This document shows positions 50,821-61,550 of a stretch of DNA of 64,000 nt, in pieces. Position numbers and translations under genes: made by a program. Each line of letters begins with the position of its first letter. Within the stretch, counting starts at the first letter, position 1. The notes under the pieces are model-generated. The model did no database searches and was not told where the DNA came from. It was given only the letters and a program-made list of their open reading frames with translations. Source of the DNA: Smittia aterrima (taxonomy: Eukaryota > Arthropoda > Insecta > Diptera > Chironomidae); NCBI GenBank assembly GCA_033063855.1, contig CP093830.1, positions 10,416,854 to 10,480,853 on the forward strand. The letters are read 5' to 3'.

Positions 50821-52330
50821 TCAGATCGATAATTGAATTTGCTGTGTTTGGATTCTATTCTCGTATTTTTGCAACATTGGCATGACTTCGTCTCTAATGA
50901 ACTCTCTCGTCTGATTGCCAGCTCGACCTGTGAATGTTTTTGCATCAAGAATGTGATCGAGTTGATTTAAAATTGGAGCAAAGTATGAATCATTTTTGAT
51001 TCTCTCGACCAAGTCGTTGTCACGACCATGTTGTTTGACTTGAGCGCCTGCTTCATGAGACAAAACTCGAATCTTTTCGTGGCAGATTTGACGATCGCCC
51101 CCAGCTTTTACCATTGCCATGATAACATTCTCCGCTGCCATAAAAGGAAGTTCTTGAGAAACGTGACGTTCAATTACTTTTGGGTAGACAACAAGCCCTT
51201 GCGAAATATTCAGCAAAGTCAATAAAGCAGCATCTGCTGATAGGAAAGCTTCAGAAAGAGTCAATCGACGGTTAGCTGAATCGTCGAGAGTTCTTTCCAT
51301 CCATTGAGTTGCATGCGTGTTCATTGCATTGGAAGTCAACGTGATCAGATGACGAGCCAATGCACAGCATCGTTCGGAGCGCATTGGATTTCGTTTATAA
51401 GGCATCGCTGAAGATCCGATCTGAGTTGATTCAAATGGCTCTTCAACTTCTTTCATAGAAGCAAGCAAACGAATGTCAGTGCACATCTTATGAATTGTTG
51501 TGCCCAAGTCGCCAAGAGCTAACACAATTCCAGCGTCAACTTTTCTTGAATAAGTTTGTCCAGTTACAGCATAAGATTTGTCAAATCCAGCGAGTTCAGC
51601 TACTCTCTTGTCTAAAGCCTTAACTTTCTCTTCATCGCCTCCAAACAATTCTAGAAAACTTGCTTGAGTTCCTGTTGTTCCTTTGGATCCTCTGAATTTT
51701 AAAGATTGCAATTTAAGGCTGAGATTGCTCTCGTCCATCATAAGGTCGCTGATCCACAATGTACAACGTTTACCAACAGTTGTCAGCTGTGCCGGTTGCA
51801 TGTGAGTGAAGCCTAAGGTCGGAAGATCAGCATAACTCGCAGCGAAGTCAGATAACGATTTAATCACGCTCGCGATTCGCGGCAATAACAAGTTCAGACC
51901 ATCACGGAGAATTATCAAATCTGTGTTATCTCCAACAAAACAAGACGTCGCTCCGAGATGAATAATTGGAGCAGCTTTAGGGCACTGATTAGCAAATGTA
52001 TGAATATGAGCCATAACATCATGACGAGTCAACTTCTCTTCAGCTGCCGCTCCAATGAAATCAATGTTGGTCAAATTTGCTTCCAGTTCAGCGATTTGCT
52101 CATCAGTAATTGCTAATCCTAGTTCCTAAAAGCAACAATCTTTAATTTTATCAAATTATGTTCAGAATCTATTGAATTACCTTCTCCGCACGTGCGAGAA
52201 TACTCCACAGACGTCTCCAAGTTGAGAACTTGAATTGATCGGAAAACAAGAATTGCATTTGGGTTGATGCATATCGAGTTGACAATGGAGACTTATAACC
52301 ACAATATTCCGTATTTATTAAATTTGCCAT
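50821..52330 (-). CDS. AdSL: Adenylosuccinate lyase
   Basis: Cytosolic purine enzyme. It cleaves SAICAR to AICAR in de novo IMP synthesis and adenylosuccinate to AMP plus fumarate in the purine nucleotide cycle. Two exons, 52181-52330 and 50821-52125, join in frame to 484 residues, close to the fly protein (about 481 from memory). The start MANLINTEYCGYKSP is the first ATG of exon 1. It is a member of the fumarase/aspartase superfamily. The signature SSAMPYKRNP at about 288-297 carries the catalytic serine loop, the THMQPAQ His is residue 158, and RHD His is about residue 85. The substrate-binding GATSCFVGDN lies at 108-117. The short 55-bp intron has GTAATT and TTTTAG ends. The promoter must fit in the 174 bp up to the SMC2 stop. 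All catalytic motifs are present, so the enzyme should be active. Confidence 0.95.
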
Positions 52331-52504
52331 GTTGATTCAACAACTGTTATCAATTTAATTATGAAACTTCTGAAACTTTTTATCAAAACAATTCAACTTT
52401 GCTTCGAATTCAAAAAATAGATGCGAAGTAACGATTTTCTTATTTTGTACGAAACTTAAATTTTATTGATCATTGTTAATTAATTAGTAAGACAAACAGT
52501 TGGA
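52331..52504 (-). other. Short gap between SMC2 and AdSL
   Basis: The gap holds both the SMC2 3' UTR and the AdSL promoter/5' UTR. After the SMC2 polyadenylation signal only about 110 bp remain before the AdSL ATG. No TATA box is evident. The two genes could share read-through transcription, but separate promoters are the default. Confidence 0.5.
52462..52467 (-). terminator. Polyadenylation signal of SMC2
   Basis: AATAAA on the minus strand, about 40 nt past the SMC2 stop codon. Confidence 0.55.
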
Positions 52505-55500
52505 TTAAGCTTGGTGGCGATTAGTGGTTCGAAGAACTCCTGAAACTCCATCCTGGAATCGCGTGCGGAACAAAACGTTTGCGTTGTTGAACATTCCATC
52601 TTTAAGCGACACAATGACGAATTGAGAATTTTTAAAGTGAGCTTTAAGCATGGCTCCAATGTTCTGAGTATGCGAAAGATCCAGAGCTGCGTCAACTTCA
52701 TCGAGAATGTACAGCGGCGCTGGCTTATATTTCAACATTGCCAGAATAAGTGAAAGAGCAACGAGAGAGCGTTGACCTCCGCTTAACTCAGTCAGCGATT
52801 CTTTCCAAATTCCATTGAAGCCAACTTTAACTTCGAGACCTTTGAGGAAGCTCATGCCAGCTGGTGGTTCGAGTTTAGCTTGTGTTCCTGGCAGTAAAGT
52901 GCTGAAAATGGAGCCGAAGTTTAAATTGATCTGCTCATAAGCAGTTTTGAGATCTTCGGCTTTCTTTGTGTCCATATTTTTGATGCTGTCAACAATTTTC
53001 TTTCTATCATTGTCAATCTTTGTGCGACGTTCAACGATCTTTTTGTAGTGCTCTTCTTCCTTTTCGAGAAGAACCATTGCTTCTTGGTTTATGTTGCGGC
53101 TGAGCTTTTCCTTGTTTTCCTGCATTTTCTCCAATTTATTTCCGGCGCCAACTGGATCTTCCTTTGAGTAATCGTAGCGAGTGTTTTTAGCTCCGAAATG
53201 ATCCTTGTCCTCTTGAATCCAAGAATATTTTTTCTCAAGAGCCTTGATTCGGTTGTAGCCGTCGTTGTTGGAATCTCGTACTTTCGTGATCTCGGTTTCT
53301 TTCTTTTTAATTTCAAGCTCAAGCTCTTGATTCGTTTTCAAGCATTTTTCTTTTCGAGCAAGCTTTGTACGAACTTCTTTGTTTTGAGCAGCGATTGCAT
53401 CTTTTTGTTGCTTAATTTGAGCTTTAAGTTCATCACTCTTCTGCTTCAGATCAGCATCGGCTTCGGTTGTGTCTTCAATCTGCTTCTGAAGGGTTTCGAT
53501 TTGCTTTTCAATGGCAGCGACTTGCTCTGTACCTTCAGCAAGTGTTTTCTTAAGTTCTTCAATCTCCAGCTTCATAGTTTCGTATTCTTGTTCTCGCTTC
53601 TGCCATTCTTGACGTGATTGATCGTACTTTTTCTTTGTCTTCTTCATCTCATCTTCAGCAGCTTTCAATTCACGTTCCCGATGATTTCCAGAATCAGCAA
53701 CTTTATCAGACAAATCTTTTACTTTCTCTTCATTTTTTGCTTTTGTCTGTTTGCAATCTTCGATAGTTTGTTGCAAGTTTTGAATCTTCAACTTAAGCTC
53801 GTTTAATTCATCTTCACTTCTACGGAAAGATGTTGATTGAATTCGATCTTGAGCAGCACGAAGTTGCATTTGTGCGTTGTCCAACTTGTCTTTAATTAAC
53901 TTATGTTGTTCAGCGACTTTTTGAATATTTCCAATTGCTCGATTGACTTCGCCAAATTCTTTAACTTTCGCGTCAAGGAATGCTCTCAATTCAGAGTAAC
54001 GAGCTGCTTCTTCTAAGATTGCTGGGCCTTGTTGAACAGCACCACCAGAGAGTGAGCCCTCAGGATCCATCAAATCACCATCGAGCGTGTAAGATCTTGT
54101 TCGGATTTCATTATTGAAAGTGACCTTCTTAGCTGTGTCTAAATCTTTGCAGATAAAGGAATTGCCAAAGAGATATTTCATTGCTGGTTCAAATTCCTTG
54201 CTGTAATCAATCAAGTCGATTGCTCGCGCAACATTTTCTTTGCCAACGAGCTTTTGAGCCAAATCAACTTTTCGTTGTTCAATTACTCCTGATTTCATCT
54301 TTGTCATTGGAATGATTGTTGTTCGTGTTTGAAGATTTCCACGTTCAAGCAAAAGCTTTCCAGTTTCATCGTTATCTGTAATAACGTTACGCCATGAGCC
54401 CCCGATGACACTTGAAAGAGCTCGTGAGTATTTCTGGTCTTTAACTTTGAACAAGTTAGCAGCAACGCCCTTAACTCTATTAGGATTCCAATTCGGAATT
54501 GGATCATCATAACGAAACTCGAATTTAGAGAATCGATCGACTTCTGAACGAGCTGTTCTACATTCTCTCGTCAAATCATCTTTGCGAGTGGTAAGCTCTT
54601 CCATTTGACCATCTTGGTAGTCGATTCCATTCAATTGAGTCTCGAAATTTTTGATTTCCTTTTCAATTTTGCTGATGACATCTTTGTCCTTCAAATAAGC
54701 TGAGTCGCTAACTTTTGTTTCTTTCTCCTTTGTGGCCAGAGTTTGCTTTGAATATTTCAATTCCATTTCGCTTTGCTTGATTGTACTGGCAGCTTCGGAA
54801 ATCTTAGACTTTGCAGCTAAAAATAGAAGGGTTATTTTATAAGGAACTTCAGAGACATGAGCACAACTTACTTGTCAATTGATCTTGAAGCGATGTTGCT
54901 TCGCCTTCATCATTCAAAGCCAATCCAAGATTCACAGCTTCGAGTCTTTTCTGTGCATCCTGATAAGCTTTCAGATCATTGGTTTCGTTCTGCTTCAACT
55001 GCTCGAAGACGCCACCAGCATTGTTCATTTGCCCTTCCTTCTTAGCAAGAGCGTTTTCATCAATTTTGAGATTTTTCTGGAGTGTCTTGAGCTTTCTTTG
55101 TTCACTCGCGATTTGATCCTGGGCAGAGTTAACGGTGGCTTTTAACTTAGCGTCGTGTTTGTTCAACTCGTCTAGTTCCTTGTCAAGCGCTTTCAAATCA
55201 CCATTTTCTTGCTACAATAGAAAAATCTTACAGTGAGAACAAACATAAGAGCTTCTCAATACTTACAGTCTCATTCAATTGTTCCTGAATCTCCTCAATC
55301 GATTGTTCAATCTGTTGAACTTCCTCTTTGTTTTTTTCAATTGATTCTTTGCTTTTCTCGATGATGCTTGTTAGTTTAAGGATATTCGCTTCGCAGTTCT
55401 CAACATTCTTTAGACTTTGAAGGTACTTGTATGAAATGTGAATTCGAGTGAGATACTCGATGTCGCGACAGATTTTCTGATATTCCTGATATTGCTGTTG

Positions 55501-56251
55501 ATCTTTTCGAAGTTTCTCAAGCTTCGGTTGAATCTCATCTTTAATAAGTGAGTTGAGTTCCTCCATTCGACTGTCTTTCTTCTGAATTAGACTCATCGAC
55601 TTCTCCTTCTTGTTCTCGTACATGCTTGTACCGCAAGCTTCCTCGATCATCGAAAGAATCTCCGCTGGCTTCATGTTAAGGACTTTTGTAATTCGCCCTT
55701 GCATAATGAGAAAATTTGGGTTGTTGATGTTGAGTTGAACGGAACAGAAAAGATCTTGAATCTGTTTGTATTGAGCATTTTTGCCGTTGATCAAATATTT
55801 TCCTTTTCCGCCAACCTACAAGACAAATAGTTTGTTAAAACGCTGTGAAACTTAAGTGATTTCATTCAACTTACAACAATCTGACGAGCGACTGAAATTT
55901 CGCGGCAATTTTCGTAACCTAGTGGACATTGATCCTTCTTTGTATTATCAAAGTTGATTGTTACTGTTGCTTTCGTTACGCCGGCTTGTCCGCTCTTGTA
56001 AACGAGATCTTGCAGCGATTGAGCTCTCACCTTAAATAAATTAGCAGTTAGTTATGATCCAATGGTCTTTATCTATAGCTTACATGAGTTAAATTGGAGA
56101 TTCCAAGAACAAAACAAATGGAATCGAGAATGTTTGATTTTCCAGTTCCATTTAATCCAGTGATTGCGTTGAATTCTCTATCGAATCCATCAACTTCAGT
56201 TCGTTTTCCATAAGATTTGAAGCCATCAATGATGATTGACTTGATGTACAT
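52505..56251 (-). CDS. SMC2: SMC2, condensin core ATPase
   Basis: Structural-maintenance-of-chromosomes subunit that pairs with SMC4 in condensin to compact mitotic chromosomes. Five exons, 56084-56251, 55875-56030, 55267-55815, 54872-55211 and 52505-54816, join in frame to 1174 residues (fly protein about 1179 from memory). The start MYIKSIIIDGFKSYGKRT is the universal SMC2 N-terminus. The Walker A motif GLNGTGKSN is at 32-40. A first coiled coil follows, then a hinge at about 520-660 with RTRSYTLDGDLMDPEGSLSG near its end, then a second coiled coil. The C-terminal head has the signature LSGGQRS (1082-1088) and Walker B YILDEVDAALD (1107-1117), followed by the SMC2-typical VIVSLKDGMFNNANVLF. 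Introns are 53 to 59 bp, which is short. The upstream 303 bp before the HMGI-A stop contains an E2F-type site. All ATPase motifs are intact. Confidence 0.96.
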
Positions 56252-56352
56252 TGTTCTTTCACTGAAATAAAACTTTTTTGTTTTCGAGAAATATTTTGAC
56301 CGTTGAAGCGCTTTTAAGATTTTGCAATTCTCAAGAAAACTTGTTTAAATTC

Positions 56353-56360
56353 GCGGGAAA
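56353..56360 (-). promoter_or_regulatory. E2F-type site upstream of SMC2
   Basis: The minus strand reads TTTCCCGC, a perfect match to the E2F consensus TTTSSCGC, about 100 bp upstream of the SMC2 start codon in a 300-bp intergenic gap. Condensin genes are cell-cycle regulated, so E2F/Dp control is plausible. The match is direct; its function is inferred. Confidence 0.55.
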
Positions 56361-56554
56361 ATTCAAAAGTTGGCGTAAATCGAATTTTATTTGAAACTCA
56401 TCAACAAAAATCCCTAAATCATAATTACAGGGCTAAGTGTTAATAAAAAAAAGTTACTTCTTCAGCCGTCGAATAATAATTTAATTTTCTAGAATAAACA
56501 AAATTTTTAAGGGAAATAAATTTACGCTGAAGGTTTCAAATATATTTTGTGACT

Positions 56555-56884
56555 TTATGCCGATGATCCTTCATCGGAATCGTCTTCATCGGAAGATTCC
56601 GATTTCTTTTTCGATTTCCTTGGGGTCTTAGATTTGGGTTCTGCCTTCTTAACTGGAGTTTTCTTTGTTGAGCCTTTTGGTCGGCCTCGCCCTTTCTTAG
56701 CTGGAGGATTACCATCTGACTTTTCTGGTTCAGCTTTGCGTTTCTGTGTTGGAAAAATAAATTTTATAAAACATTTCATAGAAAGGGAAAATTTATTCGA
56801 ATCTAAACGTGCCTTATCAACCTTATCAGCAGCGGGGCGTCCTCGTCCCTTCTTTTCAGGAATAACTTCTTCGGAGTCCGACAT
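56555..56884 (-). CDS. HMGI/HMGA-like AT-hook protein A (two hooks)
   Basis: Small architectural chromatin protein expected to bind the minor groove of AT-rich DNA. The start MSDSEEVIPEKKGRGRP at 56884 parallels the neighbour gene (MSDAAVKKGRGRP). My model uses exons 56822-56884 and 56555-56743, giving 83 residues. There is one AT-hook GRGRP near residues 13-17, a second GRGRPKG in the middle, then Lys/Pro-rich sequence and an acidic Ser-rich tail (SSDEDDSDEGSSA) like the HMGA tail. The intron is 78 nt. Its donor is weak (GTTGAT, or GCACGT nine bases on), it is a multiple of three and it contains no stop, so retention would give a 109-residue variant with a hydrophobic insert. The acceptor ACACAG is good. 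Similar proteins are known from Chironomus as cHMGI. Confidence 0.75.
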   Translation of the reverse strand: MSDSEEVIPEKKGRGRPAADKVDKARLDSNKFSLSMKCFIKFIFPTQKRKAEPEKSDGNPPAKKGRGRPKGSTKKTPVKKAEPKSKTPRKSKKKSESSDEDDSDEGSSA

Positions 56885-58319
56885 TATTTTCTTCAACGGC
56901 TTTGTCTATGGCCAACACATCAGAAAAAAAAGAAAAGCGCGCAAAATGAAGAAGAATTATCGTCACATAAATTATTTATTTTCTCTTCTGATGAAAACGC
57001 AACAATTTTTCTGAATCGATTTTCTTTCAGTTTTAATCGAAAAAATTGAAAATCTAACTTTTATTGAATTTTCACTCCATTTTTCATGATTCGCCATTTA
57101 TGAAAGCGAAACTTTACGTCCCTCAAATCGACGACGGGGCGGAAATTTTAATGCAACCAAAAAAAAAATTCTTAAAAGTCAAGTTTTCCAGTGCAGCCGA
57201 AACATTTTAATTACGTCAATTATTTACCTTTGATCTAAAGAATTATTTGCAAGTTTTTAAATTTTTCCACCTCAACTTTAAACACGAGAATTTAATAATT
57301 TTAGGAAAATTTTCAAGCGAGCTTTCCACTTACCAAGAAAATTTGTTTTCACAGAGTGCAAGTAAAAGCTTTTTTCCCTTCGCAGAGAGCGAGTCATTTG
57401 TAGGAGAGAAAATTCCATGAGAGCTGAAACATGAAAGTGAGAGTTTTCCGGAAAAGCTTTTCTTTATCAAAAAACACATTTATTTCTCTTGTTTTAAAAT
57501 TCCATCTACAAACTGTTTTTCCGCTTTATTTTTTTTACGTAATTTAATTTGGAAAGTGAATTTGGGAACACACAATGAACTTTTTTTCAATCGATTTGTA
57601 TCTCAAACTACATGTGATAAGAAAGAAGAAACACAGAGAATGTTTAAGCTAAAACGTTATCGTAGAGCATAAGTCAAACTGATAAGCAAATGTCTTCTGA
57701 ACTCAGGAATAAAAGAAACATAAAAAGGTAAAGAAGAGAAAAACTAACATTTTTTTTATTATTTTTCGTAATAAAGTTCCCCAACAGCCTCGAACAACAT
57801 CCGAGGACGGATCGTCAAGTTTCGACGACTGATTCGAATCTTTAAAAGTCCAACAAGGCTCAATAAGCTCCGAACAGTCGTTTTGTTCTATTCAAACTAA
57901 TTTTACGCAATTCTCTGGACATTTCTTATTGGTTTATTCTATTAAATGCAAAAGGTAGACTGACTTCTAATACCTTGACTATTCGTCCTCTGATATTTCG
58001 CTTAAGCTTTTTCTCGTCACGGGTTTGCTCGTTAGCAATCATTAAAGTCTTAATGATCCTTTTGCAAACCCGTTTTAAGAAATCGTGGGTGCGAGTTCTT
58101 CATATTGGAAAATAGCTTTTGTTATTATCTTAACACCTAACATCTTTTCATTTTCTTCTTTTGTGGAAATATACTGTAATTAATGTTTAAATTTTCATTT
58201 TATTTTCGAATGGCTTTCTTTCTGCTTCGCTGATAATCGGGTTTGTTGTAAAAAGTTCTCTAAAGTTTTAGGATTATTTAACGTTTATGTTGTACGCGAG
58301 TTCAGGGATAACTTAGTAT
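56885..58319. other. Intergenic region between the two AT-hook genes
   Basis: It contains the promoter and 5' UTR of AT-hook gene A on its left side and the probable long 3' UTR of gene B on its right. A minus-strand AATAAA lies near 57942. No coding sequence is seen. Confidence 0.5.
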
Positions 58320-58856
58320 TTAAGAGTCGGATTCAGCTTCTTCGTCAGATTCGTCAGCACTTTCCTGCTTTTTGGCTGCCTTGGGGGGACGCCCACGACC
58401 TAATAAATGAGAATTATTATAATTTACCTTCAATATTTAAATGCTTTCTTATGAATTACCTTTTCCAGATGCTGCAGGAGCAGTTCGTTTAGGTGCTGCT
58501 GCTGCTTTCTTTGCAGGTTTGGCAGCGGCAGCTGCCTTTGGTGGACGACCGCGTCCTTTCTTAGCTGCTCCACCATTTTCTTCCTTAGCTACTTCTTTTT
58601 CAGCAACTACTTTCTCCACCACCTTCTTTGGAGACTTTTCGGGTTTTTCCGCGGCAACGGGTTCCTTTGCCTGATCATGTTTTAAAATTAATAAATTAAA
58701 ATTTCAAAGCAACAAGCATTATAAAATGCTACGCTCTCAATTGGCGCGAAAACACATCTACACGAAGAGAAAACTCTTCAGATTAATGTTAGCAATTTCC
58801 AAGAAGCTTACCTTTGCTGGACGTCCACGTCCCTTCTTCACTGCAGCATCAGACAT
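58320..58856 (-). CDS. HMGI/HMGA-like AT-hook protein B (three hooks)
   Basis: Architectural chromatin protein with the classic HMGA layout. Three exons, 58812-58856, 58460-58670 and 58320-58399, join in frame to 111 residues. Hooks are GRGRPAK (about residues 9-15), GRGRPPK in the middle and GRGRPPK encoded across the second intron, separated by Ala/Lys/Pro/Val/Glu-rich linkers. The acidic tail is QESADESDEEAESDS. The start MSDAAVKKGRGRP is the first ATG, and all splice sites are good (GTAAGC, GTAATT; CAG, TTAG). An intron after the first hook is shared with neighbouring gene A, which argues for tandem duplication. It resembles cHMGI of Chironomus, where such proteins were first described in insects. 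Confidence 0.85.
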
Positions 58857-59564
58857 TTTTCTAAGCTTTTTATGTAGTTTTTACGGTACGAAAAAAAGCG
58901 GATAGTCTGTTGAGATAGTGTAAAGAAAAATAAAAATATAAATTCGACTTCAATTGTGCGATAGCATTAAATATTGGAAAAAAATCGGAAAAATTGAGAA
59001 AAGCACATTTTTTCAGAAAAAATTACGCAGAAAAATCGCTGATAAGATAAAGCAAATTTCGCAACAAAGAACATTCACTGCACTCAAGCAAAATGAATTT
59101 AAATTAATTTTTTTCTGAGGCTGAAATTTTTGGCTTGTTTTTCGATTTTTTCGTACGCGCGTTCATGAAATCCAAAATGGAAAACTTAAAAACTTTTTTT
59201 TATGCAAATTTCAAGGCGAATTTTAAATAAACTTGATACCACATATCTTTCTCTTGCTATAAACTATCAATTAGAAAATAAATACTTACCGCAAGTTGTG
59301 TATTTTAATTGATTTTACAATATTTTCGGAGCGAAATACTTTTTTCGGAAATTCAGTTAACTGAGCAAAAGTGGTCGAAGTTTTGGGAACACGTCTGAGA
59401 CGTTTGAACGCTTTCAAGGAACTTCAGTTTTTTTTTGAAATTATGAGTCAACGGAAATAAATTAATTAAGCTCAATTAACACGCCTGATTAATGTTAAAA
59501 TCTACTTAAAACCACATTTAATTATGAACTCAAATTAAAGACACATTTAATTAGAAAATTTTCT
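58857..59564. other. Intergenic region between AT-hook gene B and Cdk9
   Basis: AT-rich promoter side of AT-hook gene B on the minus strand, followed by the DNA downstream of Cdk9. No coding sequence, TATA box or clear repeat stands out. Confidence 0.5.
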
Positions 59565-59570
59565 TTTATT
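59565..59570 (-). terminator. Polyadenylation signal of Cdk9
   Basis: AATAAA on the minus strand about 50 nt past the Cdk9 stop codon. Confidence 0.6.
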
Positions 59571-59619
59571 TCAGTTATCTTCTTTCATTTTCAGATTAAA
59601 TTTGTACTCGATGCTTTTT

Positions 59620-61053
59620 TTAGTAAACGCGATCTTCATATCCTCCTCCATTCTCTGGACGTTGAGCGGTAGGATTTGCAGTTTGCTGTTGATAGCGATG
59701 CATATTCGGGCGACGAGGTGGAGCAAGGAATTCAAAGTTACTTTGTGTTAGTTGCGATAACATTTTTCCTAAATCGCTAGGCATGGGATCAGTCCAGAAG
59801 AAATCGTGCATGAGAGCGTCGTCAGCGTTAATTCGCTTTTCGGGATTGAGAATCAGAAGTTTATCGAGGAGGTCAACCGCAGATGGATCCCCAGCATATA
59901 CCAAGAGTCGCTCCTTGACTTTTCTTCTATGATTTAACGGCAGCTCCATTTTCTGGAACAACTCCAGTTTCTCTAGACCAGGCCACACCTCAGTTGTAAA
60001 TGATCCACAAAGTTGAGCGCAAAGTGTCAGTTGGTGTTGCTCTGTAGAACCTTGCATGATTGGATATCTCGTCCACATCTCAGCCATTATACAACCAGCG
60101 CCCCACATATCTTAAATGAAATAGATTAGAGAAAGTTATCACAAATGATTTCTATGAACTCACCAACTGCTGGGCCGTAATTTCTGTCTCCTAGAAGAAG
60201 TTCAGGTGGTCGATACCAAAGCGTCACGACTCTGTTTGTGTATCTATTAGGTTGACCGCTCCTTGAAGCGCTTATTGCTCTTGCTAGACCAAAATCCGCA
60301 AGTTTCAGTACTCCAGTCTTTGTGATGAGAATGTTAGCTGCCTTCATATCTCGGTGGAGAATCTTATTTGAATGAATGTAGTAAAGTCCATTTAACAGTT
60401 GCTTCATGACTCGCTTGATATCTCCCAAGCTAAACTTGACTTTGACGTTTGATAACAGCCCAGCCAAGTCGTGTTCACAAAATTCAAACACCAGATAAAA
60501 GATTGATTTGTACTTGTTGTTCTTGTTTGCCTTTGTTCGACAAATTTCTATTAGATTCACGACATTTCCATGTTTAAGTAATTGGAGAATTCGAATCTCT
60601 CGAAGAGCTGTGATTGGAAACTAAAAGATATTTCGCCATCAGTCAAAATCGCTTGTCAAATCTCATTTAAACTTACGCCTTCTTTCTCGTTTTCCATTAG
60701 AACTCTTTTCATCGCAACAAACTTGTTGTCACTCTTTGATCGAGCTTTGAAGACCTCTCTGTGAAATCATTAGAATTCCATGAATTTTCTTTTGGTCGAC
60801 AAATTTTCATACCCGAATGTTCCCTGACCAATTTTGGCGACTTTCTCGTATTTTTGGGACTCATCGCAATAAGGAAAGTTGTCTAAAATATTATAAAATC
60901 ATTTTGTTTAGCTTCAAGCATCAAAACAAAAATGTAAACAATCTTACAGTCAGCAATATATTTCATTCGATTTTCAAGGCTAAAAGCAGAATTACTACTG
61001 CTCATTTCTCTTGAAGTCGAGGGTTGAGCTGTGTCTGCTCTAGATTGTGACAT
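59620..61053 (-). CDS. Cdk9: Cyclin-dependent kinase 9 (P-TEFb catalytic subunit)
   Basis: Nuclear Ser/Thr kinase that with cyclin T phosphorylates the RNA polymerase II tail, DSIF and NELF to release paused polymerase. Five exons, 60948-61053, 60813-60882, 60677-60758, 60164-60620 and 59620-60110, join in frame to 401 residues (fly about 404 from memory). The start MSQSRADTAQPSTSREM gives a Ser-rich N-terminal extension. The glycine loop is GQGTFGEVF, and the alpha-C helix motif PITALRE at 88-94 gave this kinase its old name. The catalytic loop HRDMKAAN starts at 175 and DFGLAR at 195. The T-loop threonine in RYTNRVVTLWYRPPE is Thr214. The C-terminus is a short PPRRP, Gln and Asn-rich tail. 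Introns are short. Every catalytic residue is present. Confidence 0.95.
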
Positions 61054-61158
61054 TTTAAACTTTAGATTATTCCACTTAATTTTTAATTATCCTTTGTAAA
61101 AAATATTTGGGTCAACTAACTTAATCCGGAGTTAGCTTAAACTTATAATTTGAGCCCC

Positions 61159-61169
61159 CCATCTAGTGG
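61159..61169 (-). promoter_or_regulatory. CTCF-like motif upstream of Cdk9
   Basis: The minus strand reads CCACTAGATGG, fitting the CTCF core pattern CCASYAGRKGG at all eleven positions, followed by G instead of the final C. It lies about 105 bp upstream of the Cdk9 ATG. It could mark an insulator or promoter-bound CTCF at the edge of the dense gene block. Confidence 0.4.
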
Positions 61170-61540
61170 CACAAAGGGTCTACTTTAGAAAATACGAACG
61201 TCTGCCACAGCGTTCAAAGTGTTTCTCAGTTTCTCAGACGCTTTCATTGTTCAACAAATGTCAGAAATATTTCCTTATAAAAAAATTTGTTAAAAAATCT
61301 AGTTTAAAAATAAGTTTAGAGTGCATGGTGGAACAAAATTGGTAAAGAACGCAACACAATTGTGATTTTTGATGGAAGCTTTGTTGTGAAAAGTGAAATT
61401 TGCAAGAAAATCTTCGAATTCAGATTTTATTTTGAAAATTTCATGTTTTGCCAAATAGTCTTGCTTAATCTTTGTTTTTCTCAATGAGAATCATTCGAAA
61501 GTGCTCCGAGTGTTGCAAACAAGGCTCAAAAGTTAATCCC

Positions 61541-61550
61541 AATCGATAAA
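61541..61550. promoter_or_regulatory. DRE-like element
   Basis: AATCGATAAA contains ATCGATA, seven of eight bases of the DREF recognition element TATCGATA, common in promoters of insect proliferation and housekeeping genes. It lies about 490 bp upstream of the Cdk9 ATG, so its link to Cdk9 is uncertain. Confidence 0.3.

Noticed and set aside
53198..53806. Plus-strand open frames of 139 and 62 codons, very Phe/Leu-rich
   Set aside because: They are antisense shadows of the SMC2 coiled-coil coding exon, whose Lys/Glu codons read as Phe/Leu on the other strand.
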